A stretch of 64,000 nt of DNA from the NCBI RefSeq assembly GCF_047425865.1, contig NZ_CP179735.1; one strand, written 5' to 3'. The notes beneath the pieces were generated by a model. The model ran no database searches. It was not told where the DNA came from and saw only the letters and a program-made list of their open reading frames with translations. This stretch comes from Macrococcoides equi (GTDB lineage: Bacteria > Bacillota > Bacilli > Staphylococcales > Staphylococcaceae). The position numbers and the translations under genes are program-made. Of the stretch, positions 1 to 9,082 are shown piece by piece. Positions within the stretch are counted from its first letter, which is position 1, and each line of letters starts with the position of its first letter.

Positions 1-287
1 CAGTAGAAACAGTCACCACAACCTATATTAAACGGAATTACTACACGATCACCTTTTTTTAGTTTTTTAACGTCTTTACCGACTTCTTCAACAATTCCCA
101 TCGGTTCATGCCCGATAACAAAATCTTTATCCATAAACATATCGCCTTGATGATATAAATGTAAATCCGACCCACATATACCTGAAGCGGTAATCTTAAT
201 AATTGCATCAGTTGGCTCAATTATCTTTGGATCTGGAACTTTTTTCATTTTCATTTTCTTCTTGCCTTGAAATGTCACTGCCTTCAT
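1..287 (-). CDS. Zinc-dependent alcohol dehydrogenase, N-terminal part (cut by window edge)
   Basis: The first ~95 residues of a medium-chain Zn alcohol dehydrogenase (GroES-like fold) can be read. The catalytic-zinc motif SGICGSDLH comes first, then GHEPMGIVEEVG with the zinc-ligand His-Glu, and then the start of the structural-zinc segment (IGCGDCFY) at the window edge. The start ATG follows a GGGGAG ribosome-binding site. The CGDCFY segment is typical of the formaldehyde/threonine-dehydrogenase-like branch. The neighbouring hxlR-hxlAB genes handle formaldehyde, so a role in formaldehyde or alcohol oxidation is plausible, but the substrate cannot be fixed from a partial protein. Confidence 0.8.
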   Translation of the reverse strand, partial: MKAVTFQGKKKMKMKKVPDPKIIEPTDAIIKITASGICGSDLHLYHQGDMFMDKDFVIGHEPMGIVEEVGKDVKKLKKGDRVVIPFNIGCGDCFY

Positions 288-436
288 ATAAAACACTCCC
301 CTTTATATGATACTTGCATGTAATCTATACCCTTACTTAGCGTTATAAAAACCTCTTAACTTTGATGTCCCTTTAAAATAAATATCCATATAGCGGTTGA
401 GTAATTTGTAATTCTTATTGACTTAACCTTTCTTAT
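288..436. other. Intergenic, nothing recognised
   Basis: AT-rich spacer between the dehydrogenase start and the UvrA-like remnant. It presumably holds the dehydrogenase promoter. I see no ORF and no strong hairpin. Confidence 0.4.
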
Positions 437-585
437 TTTGAAGCTGCAGCAATCGTATTAAATACTAGAGAAGACTTTCCAGCCGCCTAGCATCCTGTAA
501 AGACAGTGAACTAATGTTTCGGTATCTCTAGTGATATATCTTTTAAATTATTCTGTTTTGCTCCAATAATCTTGATCGGTTTCAT
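437..585 (-). pseudogene. UvrA-paralog ABC ATPase remnant (N-terminus only)
   Basis: Reading the minus strand from the ATG at 585 gives MKPIKIIGAKQNNLKDISLE, a stop, then FTVFTG, another stop, then AAGKSSLVFNTIAA. This is the beginning of a UvrA or UvrA-like (drug-resistance type) ATPase up to and just past its Walker A motif. Two in-frame stops and the loss of everything after about 50 codons show it is dead. It is too short and too broken to be a gene and is best read as residue of a deleted neighbour. Confidence 0.7.
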
Positions 586-702
586 TGAATCACTCCATAG
601 TAATTTATAGTTTATATACCCTGATTATCGGATTTTATTAAAGTCTGTTTTAGCTATACTACATACATAAGTCTTAATTTCTAATAGCATCTTAAATAAA
701 TC

Positions 703-1068
703 TTATTTTTCATTTGAATTATCGCCATTATCACGATTAATTGTTGCCAAAAAGTCATCACCCCAATTACAAATTGAAGAAACAACATTATCAAGTTTTA
801 AACCTATTTCTGTTAACTTGTAATCTACTTTAGGCGGCACGACTGGATAGACGGTTCTTTCAATAATTTTATCGTGTTCTAATTCTCGCAACTGTCTGAT
901 TAACATACGTTGATTGATGTCCGGCAATTTGTTTTGTAATTCACTTAATCTTAATCTATCATCATGTAAGAGATGATAAATGATTGCAATTTTCCATCTA
1001 CCTCCAATTACAGATAAGGCTAAATCTTTCGATGTATAAAATTCTTTATTATTATATTCAATGAACAT
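703..1068 (-). CDS. hxlR: HxlR-family winged-helix transcriptional regulator
   Basis: A 121-residue MarR-like/HxlR winged helix (SVIGGRWKIAIIYHLL, then a recognition-helix region around NQRMLIRQLRELE, then a wing ending in VDYKLTEIG). HxlR-type proteins activate hxlAB in response to formaldehyde in Bacillus, and this gene is divergent from hxlA with a ~100-base shared promoter region, which fits that role. I prefer the ATG at 1068 because AAGGAGG sits 6-7 bases upstream; the ATG at 1074 lies directly on the ribosome-binding site. The conserved single Cys (SSICNW) is towards the C-terminus, unlike the N-terminal Cys of B. subtilis HxlR, so the sensing mechanism may differ. Confidence 0.85.
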   Translation of the reverse strand: MFIEYNNKEFYTSKDLALSVIGGRWKIAIIYHLLHDDRLRLSELQNKLPDINQRMLIRQLRELEHDKIIERTVYPVVPPKVDYKLTEIGLKLDNVVSSICNWGDDFLATINRDNGDNSNEK

Positions 1069-1167
1069 ATTCATTCCTCCTTTCTATGGTGACTGAAATG
1101 TCAGTATTGTTATTTGTAATCTATAGTATCATAATGGCATTATAAAAGATAGATAGGAGAAATTATT

Positions 1168-1803
1168 ATGAAATTACAATTAGCAATCGATTTATTAGAT
1201 CAAGTAGAGGCAGCAAAGTTAGCTCAAGAAGTAGAAGAATTTATTGATATCGTAGAAATTGGAACACCTATCGTTATAAACGAAGGGCTGTCTGCCGTTG
1301 AACATATGAGTAAATCAGTTAATAACACACAAGTATTAGCAGACTTAAAAATTATGGATGCTGCTGGATATGAAGTCAGCCAAGCTATAAAGTTTGGTGC
1401 TGATATCGTAACAATCTTAGGAGTGGCTGAAGATGCTTCAATCAAAAGCGCTATTGAAGAAGCACACAAACACGGTAAAGAACTATTAGTTGATATGATC
1501 GCAGTTCAAAATTTAGAACAGCGCGCAGCTGAATTAGATAAAATGGGTGCTGATTATATCGCAGTTCACACTGGGTATGATTTACAAGCTGAAGGTGTAT
1601 CACCTTTAGAAAGTTTACGTACTGTGAAATCAGTGATTTCAAATTCTAAAGTAGCTGTCGCTGGAGGTATTAAACCTGATACAATCGAAACAGTAGCAGC
1701 CGAAAAACCTGATCTAATTATCGTAGGTGGCGGTATCGCGAATGCTGATGATCCAAAAGCTGCTGCTAAAAAATGTCGTGAAATCGTTGATGCACATGCA
1801 TAA
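1168..1803 (+). CDS. hxlA: 3-hexulose-6-phosphate synthase
   Basis: A 211-residue orotidine-decarboxylase-superfamily TIM barrel. It shows the family signature Asp59-x-Lys61-x-x-Asp64 (ADLKIMDAAGYE), the VHTGYD strand, and phosphate-binding loops AVAGGIKPDT and IIVGGGIA. The enzyme condenses formaldehyde with ribulose 5-phosphate to give hexulose 6-phosphate, the first step of the ribulose monophosphate route. It overlaps the downstream isomerase gene by 8 bases, so the two are an operon. Its divergent neighbour is an HxlR regulator. Full length for the family (about 210 residues). Confidence 0.93.
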   Translation: MKLQLAIDLLDQVEAAKLAQEVEEFIDIVEIGTPIVINEGLSAVEHMSKSVNNTQVLADLKIMDAAGYEVSQAIKFGADIVTILGVAEDASIKSAIEEAHKHGKELLVDMIAVQNLEQRAAELDKMGADYIAVHTGYDLQAEGVSPLESLRTVKSVISNSKVAVAGGIKPDTIETVAAEKPDLIIVGGGIANADDPKAAAKKCREIVDAHA

Positions 1804-2338
1804 TCACTTTGAATTAATTTTAAATGAAATAAAGCAGACATTATCTCATGTTGATGAAACAAATTCAGAAAAATTTTCAAAAAAGCTTATGAATGCATCA
1901 TCAATATTTGTAGCTGGTAAAGGCCGTTCAGGTCTCGTCATTAAGAGCTTTGCCATGAGACTAAACCAATTAGGCAAAAAGGCATATGTCGTAGGTGAAA
2001 CAACTACACCATCAATCCAGAAAAATGATGTCTTTGTTATAGCATCAGGTTCAGGATCTACAGCTCATTTAAAATTGCTCGCACAAACAGCGAAAGATAA
2101 TGAAGCATATGTATTATTATTATCAACAAAAAATGAATCACCCATTGCTGATATTGCAGACTTAACCATCGTATTACCTGCTGGTACAAAATACGATGCA
2201 GAAGGTTCAAAACAACCTTTAGGCAGTCTCTTTGAGCAGAGCAGTCAAATCTATTTAGACAGTGTCGTGTTAACGATTCAAGAAGCACTAAATGTTGATG
2301 AAAAAACAATGCAGAATAATCATGCGAATTTAGAATGA
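1796..2338 (+). CDS. hxlB: 6-phospho-3-hexuloisomerase (SIS domain)
   Basis: A 180-residue SIS-domain sugar isomerase. It has the family Gly-rich turn AGKGRSGLV near residue 40, the ASGSGST phosphate-binding Ser/Thr motif near residue 85, and the C-terminal region PLGSLFEQSS with the probable catalytic Glu. It converts hexulose 6-phosphate to fructose 6-phosphate, completing formaldehyde fixation begun by HxlA. The open frame extends further upstream inside hxlA, but the family length (about 182 residues) and translational coupling point to the ATG at 1796 (or 1790). A clear terminator follows. Confidence 0.93.
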   Translation: MHNHFELILNEIKQTLSHVDETNSEKFSKKLMNASSIFVAGKGRSGLVIKSFAMRLNQLGKKAYVVGETTTPSIQKNDVFVIASGSGSTAHLKLLAQTAKDNEAYVLLLSTKNESPIADIADLTIVLPAGTKYDAEGSKQPLGSLFEQSSQIYLDSVVLTIQEALNVDEKTMQNNHANLE

Positions 2339-2358
2339 TAAGTATCAGAAAATAGACA

Positions 2359-2392
2359 AAGAGACCTCCCTATAATTATAGAGAGGTCTCTT
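2359..2392 (+). terminator. Terminator after hxlAB
   Basis: Perfect inverted repeat AAGAGACCTC / GAGGTCTCTT with a 14-base loop, 20 bases after the hxlB stop codon. The trailing T-run is short. Confidence 0.75.
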
Positions 2393-2418
2393 ATCATGTG
2401 TATGTAATAATAAATACC

Positions 2419-2469
2419 TCATTAATAATGATAACTTTCAGCGTACTGTTTAAAAGAGAGTTTTATTTA
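2419..2469 (+). repeat. SCC att-like repeat, copy E (degenerate)
   Basis: Shares the block ATGATAACTTTCAGCGTA with the copy at 11271-11324, followed by related sequence to the TTTTATTT at its end. On the minus strand the core reads CTGAAAGTTATCAT, matching the end of rlmH (GAAAGTTATCAT). It is the leftmost of the att-like sites in the window and the most diverged after the core. Confidence 0.6.
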
Positions 2470-2718
2470 GAGTCTATTAAAATAGCTATCAACGTTACAC
2501 TGATAGCTACTTCGTAGGTTATGCATTGTTTAATCTTTTACTTTCTTTATCTTTGTTTAATAATAAATTGCCATCGTTAAGATAACTCGCATAAATCTTA
2601 AAATAAAATATAGTAAATATACAAAAAAGTTAAAATCCTATGAACATTTTTGTTTCCATTTTTTAGTGTTTATGTAAATTATTTTAAAACTCTGTTTACA
2701 GTCGATTGGGGTCTAATA
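2470..2718. other. Intergenic with one small hairpin
   Basis: No gene is visible. A 9-bp hairpin (TAGCTATCA / TGATAGCTA, 2483-2509) lies in it without a T-run. The rest is AT-rich sequence between the hxlAB terminator and the disulfide reductase stop. Confidence 0.4.
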
Positions 2719-4119
2719 TTATAAATTAATATCTACACCCAACATATGCATACCAATCAGTTGGATAACACCACTTGATGCACTTGGAAAAGCAAATATC
2801 ATCTTATTCACTTCACGTCCGCTCATTTTTTTATTAATGATAATTGTCAATATATTAATCAGATCATCTGCCGCACTGCCATAGATAACCGCACCTTTTA
2901 ATCTATTTCTTTGATCAAGCACAACCTTCATTTCTGCATCACGTTCGTGTTTATACTGAAATTCCAGCTGTTCTCCAAATTTAATAGTTTTCACTTTATA
3001 TCCAGGTTTTCGTTCTGCTTCTTCAATCGACATACCGACATGCGCAATTCTTGGTAGTGAATACACCACATTTGGAATTGCCGGATATTTAATCGGTATA
3101 AGTTTAAGTGCTTTTAATGGGAACTTTTTCATATCTGCATCTCTACCTAGTATATTCAGCGCGATATAATTTGATTCAAATGTAGCAGTTGGCGTTAATT
3201 TCGGTATTTTCTTATTTACAACATCTCCACTTGCATAGATGTTAGGTATATTTGTCTGCATATATTTATTTACTTTGATACCATGCTTATCATAATCTAT
3301 TCCTATTTGATCAAGTCCAATATTTTCAACATTTGGTATACGGCCTGTTGCATCTACTACATAATCAGTTTCAAGTTGGAATGCTTTATCATCCGATAAC
3401 TTTAAACCATTCTCGATATTCTCTAATTTCGTGACATCAATATTAAAATAGAATTTTACGCCTTCTGCCTCAAGTTTCTCAATCAGTTTCTTCACATAAG
3501 GCTGGTGATATGGCTTTAACACTTTATCAGAGTGTACAACAACTGAAACTTCACTGCCCATCTTCGCAGCAATAGATGCAAATTCAATACTGACGAAACC
3601 GCCACCTAAGAATGTAATACGCTTTGGAAATTCTATTAAATCTAAGAAATCTGTACTATTATGAGTTAATTCCTTACCTTCTATGTCAAGCTCATTACTT
3701 CTTTGACCTGTTGCAATTACAATATACTTTGCTTTATAGTCCGTATCGCCTACATTTACAGTATGATTATCTTTTAGGATACCTTCACCTTTAATAATAT
3801 CGATACCTTGTGATTCAAATATACTTTCTAATCCTTTATTCAGAGGACGTATCGTTTGTTGTTTGTATTCCATTAATTTTGACCAGTCAATTTGTGGTGT
3901 GTTTTTCACAATATCTTTATAATGTTGCAGAGATTCTACCGCTTCAAATGGACCTTCTAATAAGATTTTAGGATTACACCCATAATTCGTACACGTACCT
4001 GAAATTTTATCTTTCTCAATAATTGCTACACGTTTTTTCATTTGATTTAATATCAGTGCACCATGCCATGCTGCATGACCACTACCAATATAAATGACAT
4101 CATAGTGATTATTATTCAT
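2719..4119 (-). CDS. Class I pyridine nucleotide-disulfide oxidoreductase
   Basis: A 466-residue FAD/NAD(P)H flavoprotein of the dihydrolipoamide dehydrogenase/glutathione reductase/MerA superfamily. It shows an N-terminal FAD-binding fold (IGSGHAAWHG), the redox-active pair Cys43-Cys48 in GTCTNYGCNP, an NAD(P)-binding fold (FLGGGFVSIEFAS), the second FAD motif (NIYASGDV), and a C-terminal dimerisation domain. The usual C-terminal His...Glu acid-base motif (HPT..E) is absent: the corresponding stretch reads FAFPSASSGV. It is therefore not an ordinary dihydrolipoyl dehydrogenase; a low-molecular-weight thiol or oxidant reductase is possible. Its AAGGAG site lies 8 bases before the ATG. It follows crtQ by 61 bases on the same strand and could be co-transcribed with the crt genes. 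Confidence 0.8.
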   Translation of the reverse strand: MNNNHYDVIYIGSGHAAWHGALILNQMKKRVAIIEKDKISGTCTNYGCNPKILLEGPFEAVESLQHYKDIVKNTPQIDWSKLMEYKQQTIRPLNKGLESIFESQGIDIIKGEGILKDNHTVNVGDTDYKAKYIVIATGQRSNELDIEGKELTHNSTDFLDLIEFPKRITFLGGGFVSIEFASIAAKMGSEVSVVVHSDKVLKPYHQPYVKKLIEKLEAEGVKFYFNIDVTKLENIENGLKLSDDKAFQLETDYVVDATGRIPNVENIGLDQIGIDYDKHGIKVNKYMQTNIPNIYASGDVVNKKIPKLTPTATFESNYIALNILGRDADMKKFPLKALKLIPIKYPAIPNVVYSLPRIAHVGMSIEEAERKPGYKVKTIKFGEQLEFQYKHERDAEMKVVLDQRNRLKGAVIYGSAADDLINILTIIINKKMSGREVNKMIFAFPSASSGVIQLIGMHMLGVDINL

Positions 4120-4180
4120 ATATTTACTCCTTAATTTTTATGATATTAATAAACTATATAATTACAATCTCTTCTAAGTT

Positions 4181-5227
4181 TTACAGATTAATATTACGAC
4201 CTTTCCATTTCACTTCTTTTTTGATATAAATCGCGACAATGGATTTCGTAAATACAAATACGAAATAAGCGAGAACTAACGGATAGCACATAATTGTTAG
4301 TAATTTAAAATTTCCAAGCATACTAGATATCCAGTATAAGATAATTGTATACATAAGATAAAGTATTATTATTATTAACCATTTTTCTGGACATATCACT
4401 ACTAATAAGGGAATAAAAGCTCCTGACATCCATAAAATGATAAGTGCTAACACACGCTTATCTGTTGCGGTAGAACCTGCAGCAAAATGTTTCATCCATC
4501 CTCTTGTCATAGCATGTATTCCATCTGGATACATACGAAAATGGATTATATTCTTACCGATATGATTATAAAGCTTAAACTGATGTGCTTTGAATACTGT
4601 GCCTAGACCAAAACCTTCAATCAATTGACCTGCTGCTGCACGGTGTCCATCCGTTGTAATATAATCTTGCTTTCTGCATATCACACATGGTCCAAACACA
4701 CCATCTTCACCTTTAAAGATTGAGGTCGCATTTAGACCGAATACTGTAAGTATATTAAAATATAATGATCCTTGTTCGTACCATTGTTTCATTTCATGAT
4801 ATGGTTGTATCGACATGAGTCCACCCTTGTAGGCAGTAGTAATAAGCTGGATTGCTTTTGTGTCATGGAAATGTGTGTCAGCATCCAAAAACAAAAGAAT
4901 ATCTCCATTCGCTGCTTCAGCACCTCTATAACATGCTGCTGACTTCCCTTTCCAGTCAGATTGATTATCAAAACTTATGACAATCGCACCTAAACTTTTT
5001 GCAATCCGAGCAGTATCGTCCGTTGATCCGTCATCTACAACTATACATTCATATACATCTGATAAATCAAAAGAACTGAGCAATTTTGTTAAGTTATGTG
5101 CTTCATTTCTCGCAGGAATAATCACACTGACTTTACGGCTGTGTGTCGGAATCGTGTTAATGAGCGGTCTGCGAACAAATAGCAGTAATCCTGATACAAT
5201 ACTTATTAAACTCCACAGAACAATCAT
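4181..5227 (-). CDS. crtQ: 4,4'-diaponeurosporenoate glycosyltransferase
   Basis: A 348-residue family 2 glycosyltransferase. It has an N-terminal membrane segment, the nucleotide-sugar region VSVIIPARNEAHNL, the VDDGSTDDT motif, the metal-binding FLDADTHF motif (DxD), and two or three hydrophobic segments at the C-terminus. In staphyloxanthin synthesis CrtQ adds glucose to the carotenoid acid. Its start overlaps the crtP stop by 4 bases, and it is the last crt gene of the operon here. Slightly shorter than S. aureus CrtQ (about 375 residues). Staphyloxanthin-type product is inferred from the complete gene set. Confidence 0.88.
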   Translation of the reverse strand: MIVLWSLISIVSGLLLFVRRPLINTIPTHSRKVSVIIPARNEAHNLTKLLSSFDLSDVYECIVVDDGSTDDTARIAKSLGAIVISFDNQSDWKGKSAACYRGAEAANGDILLFLDADTHFHDTKAIQLITTAYKGGLMSIQPYHEMKQWYEQGSLYFNILTVFGLNATSIFKGEDGVFGPCVICRKQDYITTDGHRAAAGQLIEGFGLGTVFKAHQFKLYNHIGKNIIHFRMYPDGIHAMTRGWMKHFAAGSTATDKRVLALIILWMSGAFIPLLVVICPEKWLIIIILYLMYTIILYWISSMLGNFKLLTIMCYPLVLAYFVFVFTKSIVAIYIKKEVKWKGRNINL

Positions 5228-6705
5228 TGTTCTTGTTCCTTTATCATTCTGCCTACCTGTTGTCCACTCAATGTTACCATAGGCATACCTCCACCTGGGT
5301 TAACTGTGCCACCAACAAAATAAAGGTTGTCAAAATGTTCACTGTGCTTTCTATGCTTAAATCCATTGTTGCTTTTACGATTAGATAACGTACCATAAAT
5401 CGCACCACGATCTGAAAGATACATGTCTTCAATATCATGAGGTGTCCACATATCTTCTGTGACGATATGTCGACGTAAATCTTCAAGTCCCATATTTTCA
5501 AGCTTTACTAAAACATTTTCTCTTAGTTCCTGGTATTGTTTCTTCGTAAATGGTTTATCTTGAATATAAGGAATATGCGGTAGTATTTTAATATTTTCAT
5601 GCCCCACTGGCGCTTGTGCTTTATCTGTTTTGTTAGTGTTTACTACATAAATCGTAGGATCAATCGGTAGTTTTTTTTCATTAAATACACGTTCAAAATT
5701 TTTCTTAGAATTATTAGAAAAAAAGAAATTATGATGCTGAAGCTGAGGGTATTCCTTATTTACTCCAATATGAAGTACAAGACCTGAGCTTGCAGGTTTA
5801 AATTTTTTCTTTAATGATGCTAAGTTTTTTGGTGGATTCACTAGCTTTTCATATAACGGTATAACTTCCATATTAGAAACGAAATAATCTGCAGTTATGC
5901 GCTTACCGTCCACAAGTTCCATAGCGACTATACGTTTGCCTTCTGTTTCTAATTTTACTATTTCGCTATCTAGGTGAAGTTTGACCCCTATCTCTTCAGC
6001 GAGCTTTACTATTGCTTCTCCTAGCAGATGCATACCACCAGGAACATACCATTCTCCTTGTTGATATTGCATATGACTCATCATATTGAGCACAGCAGGT
6101 GCATCATAAGAGGAAGAGCCTACATATTTGATAAAATATCCGATTATATCCCTAAATTCCTCATTCGATATATAGCGATTGATAGCCTGTTGCATCGTAC
6201 TGAAATAATCAAAACCTTTAAACGCTTTAATAGGTCCATGATGTTTGATTAACTTTAATTTTGTATCGATACCCTGGTCAAAGTAACTATCTTTTGTCAA
6301 TTCGTGAATACGTCCTGCATATGTCAGAAAATTTCTATACTCATTTATATCTTTGGCAGTGAGATGTTCGTTGTTTTCCTGCATTGCTTCAAGATCTTTA
6401 TAAAGATCATAGATATGACCGGATGGAAAGAAACATCTCCATTGTAATGGTAGTTCAATGATATCAACGTAATCCTCCATTCGCTTGTGACTACCTTTAA
6501 ATAAGTTCTCAAAGATATATGGCATTGTCAGAATAGAAGGTCCAAGATCGAATCCAAAGCCATCCTGGGTGAGACGATTAAGCTTTCCACCAAAATGACG
6601 ATTTTTTTCGTATAATGATACATTGAACCCTGCCTGCCTTAATGTAATTGCAGCAGATAAACCTCCCAGACCTCCACCAATAACTACTACAGTTTTATTA
6701 TTCAT
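5224..6705 (-). CDS. crtP: 4,4'-diaponeurosporene oxygenase (CrtP/CrtNb)
   Basis: A 493-residue carotenoid-desaturase-family flavoprotein. The FAD fold IGGGLGGLSAAI opens the protein, followed by the family segments DLGPSILTMPYIF and YVGSSSYDAPAVL, and the C-terminal FAD motif GGTVNPGGGMPMV. Length and motifs match staphylococcal CrtP, which oxidises the terminal methyl group of diaponeurosporene. It sits between crtM and crtQ with a 4-base gap upstream and a 4-base overlap downstream, showing tight operon packing. Confidence 0.9.
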   Translation of the reverse strand: MNNKTVVVIGGGLGGLSAAITLRQAGFNVSLYEKNRHFGGKLNRLTQDGFGFDLGPSILTMPYIFENLFKGSHKRMEDYVDIIELPLQWRCFFPSGHIYDLYKDLEAMQENNEHLTAKDINEYRNFLTYAGRIHELTKDSYFDQGIDTKLKLIKHHGPIKAFKGFDYFSTMQQAINRYISNEEFRDIIGYFIKYVGSSSYDAPAVLNMMSHMQYQQGEWYVPGGMHLLGEAIVKLAEEIGVKLHLDSEIVKLETEGKRIVAMELVDGKRITADYFVSNMEVIPLYEKLVNPPKNLASLKKKFKPASSGLVLHIGVNKEYPQLQHHNFFFSNNSKKNFERVFNEKKLPIDPTIYVVNTNKTDKAQAPVGHENIKILPHIPYIQDKPFTKKQYQELRENVLVKLENMGLEDLRRHIVTEDMWTPHDIEDMYLSDRGAIYGTLSNRKSNNGFKHRKHSEHFDNLYFVGGTVNPGGGMPMVTLSGQQVGRMIKEQEQ

Positions 6706-6709
6706 ATGA

Positions 6710-7576
6710 TTATTTCTCCCCTTTCAAATATACTATTGCTTCTTGATGTATACGATACTTGTCTAATGTTGAAACATGATTTCTTTTAGTAAGGCAATCA
6801 TAGTTATTCCTTCTGACTTCATTTAGTATCTCTTTGTATACGAGCATAGATAATAATAGAGGTAGTCGTGCATGAATGTGATATTGGTTTATATAATGAA
6901 GGAATTCATCATAAAGGGTTTCAGCATATTCAGCAAGATATTCCCACATATTGATGAAATCACTGTTGATCTCAAAGGATGCTAGTTGTTGATTTGTATA
7001 GTTAAACTTATTCATAATCTGTTTTGGAATATAGACACGTTGGTATCGTTTAAAATCTTCTCCGATATCTCTCAAGATGTTGGTAATCTGCATCGCAATG
7101 CCTAGTTTTTCTGCATTTTCTTTCATTTCTAAAGTAACATTAGTCGAAAGAATCGGCAGCAGCATTCTTCCGACAGAACCTGCAACATACAAACTATAAC
7201 GTTCAATATCTTTAATCGTTTCAGGTTGTGTATACATTAAATCCATCTGTTGACCTGTTATCTGCATCTTAAAAGCTGTCAAATCAAGGGGATATCGTTG
7301 ATGTACATCTTTTAATGCGCGCCACATGGGTTCATCAATCAAGATTCCTTCTTCAAACTGGAGAAGTTTACTGTTAAAAGTATCAAGAACTGCTTTTCTA
7401 TAATCAACAGAAGCAGTCCGGTCTACAATGTCATCAGCCATACGACAAAAAGTATATATTGCATATACTGCATTTGCATCATCTTCCGGGAGCTGCTTAA
7501 AAGCATAATAAAATGATTTTGAGTGACGTTTTATAATTTCTCTGCAATATTTGTAGTCTGTATAGATTGCATTCAT
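6710..7576 (-). CDS. crtM: 4,4'-diapophytoene (dehydrosqualene) synthase
   Basis: A 288-residue squalene/phytoene synthase-type prenyltransferase. Both Asp-rich Mg-diphosphate motifs are present: MADDIVD (Asp48, Asp49, Asp52) and DIGED in the segment NILRDIGEDFKRYQ near residue 170. It joins two farnesyl diphosphates head to head to make the C30 backbone. In this operon it follows crtN by 9 bases and precedes crtP by 4 bases, whereas in S. aureus crtM precedes crtN at the distal end of the operon. Confidence 0.93.
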   Translation of the reverse strand: MNAIYTDYKYCREIIKRHSKSFYYAFKQLPEDDANAVYAIYTFCRMADDIVDRTASVDYRKAVLDTFNSKLLQFEEGILIDEPMWRALKDVHQRYPLDLTAFKMQITGQQMDLMYTQPETIKDIERYSLYVAGSVGRMLLPILSTNVTLEMKENAEKLGIAMQITNILRDIGEDFKRYQRVYIPKQIMNKFNYTNQQLASFEINSDFINMWEYLAEYAETLYDEFLHYINQYHIHARLPLLLSMLVYKEILNEVRRNNYDCLTKRNHVSTLDKYRIHQEAIVYLKGEK

Positions 7577-7585
7577 AGTCTCACC

Positions 7586-9082
7586 TTAACCTTTGTCATC
7601 CAGCATAAGCTCGCCTGCAGCAATTTTAGATGACAGGAGTACGATAGGTACACCTGCTCCTGGGTGGGTGCTGCTGCCAGTAAAATATAGGTTCTCACAG
7701 TGCGTGGCTTTGCTTTGAGGACGTAGATGATTACTCTGAAAAAGTGTAGGCTGCAAACCAAATGTTGCACCATTATAAGCATTGAAATTTTTCTTAAACT
7801 CAGCTGGTGTCATCATCATTTCAGTGATAATCTCATTCCTGATATTTTTCATACCAGGTAGTTTTTCTAACTTATCGAGAATCTTATCTTTATAGAATTT
7901 CCTTGTTTCCTCATTCCATTCATATTGTGCAGTAGAAAGTTCTGATACAGGCATAAGTACATATAACCCATCTTTATCAGGAGGTGCAAGTGATGGATCA
8001 ATCTTTGAAGCAATATACATATAGAGAGATGGATCTTCTATCTTGCGCCCATCAAATATTTTTTTTATATTGTCATCCAAATCTTCAGCAAATACAAAGT
8101 TATGAACATTCTCAATTTCTTCATATTTACGGTTTGTACCTAAATATAAAACAAAGCATGAACATGAGTAATCTAATTCATCTATCTTCTCATCCGTATA
8201 CTTTCCTTTAGCTTCTTTTGATGTCACAAGTGACTTCATAGCATATGGAAAGTCAGCGTTACACATTACATAGTTTGAAGGTATAAGTTCATCATCTATC
8301 ATAATTCCCTGGGCAATACCATCTTCTATTTTTATTTCCTGGACTTCTGTTTTATAGTGAATTTTACCCCCTAGCTCTATGAATAAGCGCTCCATGGCTT
8401 TTGCCATTGTATGCATTCCACCTTTAATAAACCAGATTCCATACAGAAACTCTATCATCGGGATAATTGTATATAAAGATGGGCTTTTAGAAGGTGAGAT
8501 TCCGATGTACAATGTTTGAAAGCTAATCATATCTCTAAGCTTTTTATTTTTTATATACTTATTCATCGTGCTCTCTGCATTACCTAGTGTTCTCAACTTT
8601 AACCCCTGATTTATCATATTAAGGTTATAAAAATCTTTTTTATTTCTAAATGGCCTTTGAAGAAAATAATTTTTTGCAATATTAAAGCGGCTGTATAAAT
8701 CGCTGATATATCTTAAGAATCCCTCTGCATCTTTTTCACTAGACATCTCAAAAAGTTGCATAAGTTCTACTAAATCATTGGAAATATCGATCTTCTCTCT
8801 TCCATTATTAAAATATCCTGAGAACATTGGGTTCAGTTTTTGCATCGGTATATAATCATCTGGATTTCTACCAGCCAGTTCAAAAACTTCCCGATACAAT
8901 TCAGGCATCATTACAATTGTCGGTCCTACATCAAAGAAAAAACCATCCTTTTCAATCTGATGCATTTTTCCACCGGGCAAAGACTCTTTTTCATAAATTT
9001 CTACATCATAACCTTCATGCTGCAAACGAATTGCACTAGCAAGTCCTGCTACACCAGCTCCTATAACTATTACTTTTTTCAT
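7586..9082 (-). CDS. crtN: 4,4'-diapophytoene desaturase
   Basis: A 498-residue phytoene-desaturase-family flavoprotein. It has the FAD fold VIGAGVAGLASAI, the family segment FDVGPTIVMMPE, and the C-terminal FAD motif YFTGSSTHPGAGVP. It desaturates C30 diapophytoene to the yellow diaponeurosporene. I start it at ATG 9082, 8 bases after GGAG. An in-frame GTG at 9091 is also possible. The start lies inside the last codons of fni, so translation of the two is probably coupled. Confidence 0.93.
   Translation of the reverse strand: MKKVIVIGAGVAGLASAIRLQHEGYDVEIYEKESLPGGKMHQIEKDGFFFDVGPTIVMMPELYREVFELAGRNPDDYIPMQKLNPMFSGYFNNGREKIDISNDLVELMQLFEMSSEKDAEGFLRYISDLYSRFNIAKNYFLQRPFRNKKDFYNLNMINQGLKLRTLGNAESTMNKYIKNKKLRDMISFQTLYIGISPSKSPSLYTIIPMIEFLYGIWFIKGGMHTMAKAMERLFIELGGKIHYKTEVQEIKIEDGIAQGIMIDDELIPSNYVMCNADFPYAMKSLVTSKEAKGKYTDEKIDELDYSCSCFVLYLGTNRKYEEIENVHNFVFAEDLDDNIKKIFDGRKIEDPSLYMYIASKIDPSLAPPDKDGLYVLMPVSELSTAQYEWNEETRKFYKDKILDKLEKLPGMKNIRNEIITEMMMTPAEFKKNFNAYNGATFGLQPTLFQSNHLRPQSKATHCENLYFTGSSTHPGAGVPIVLLSSKIAAGELMLDDKG

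Noticed and set aside
1224..1880. Minus-strand ORFs across hxlA
   Set aside because: Shadow frames of hxlA/hxlB with no ribosome-binding site.
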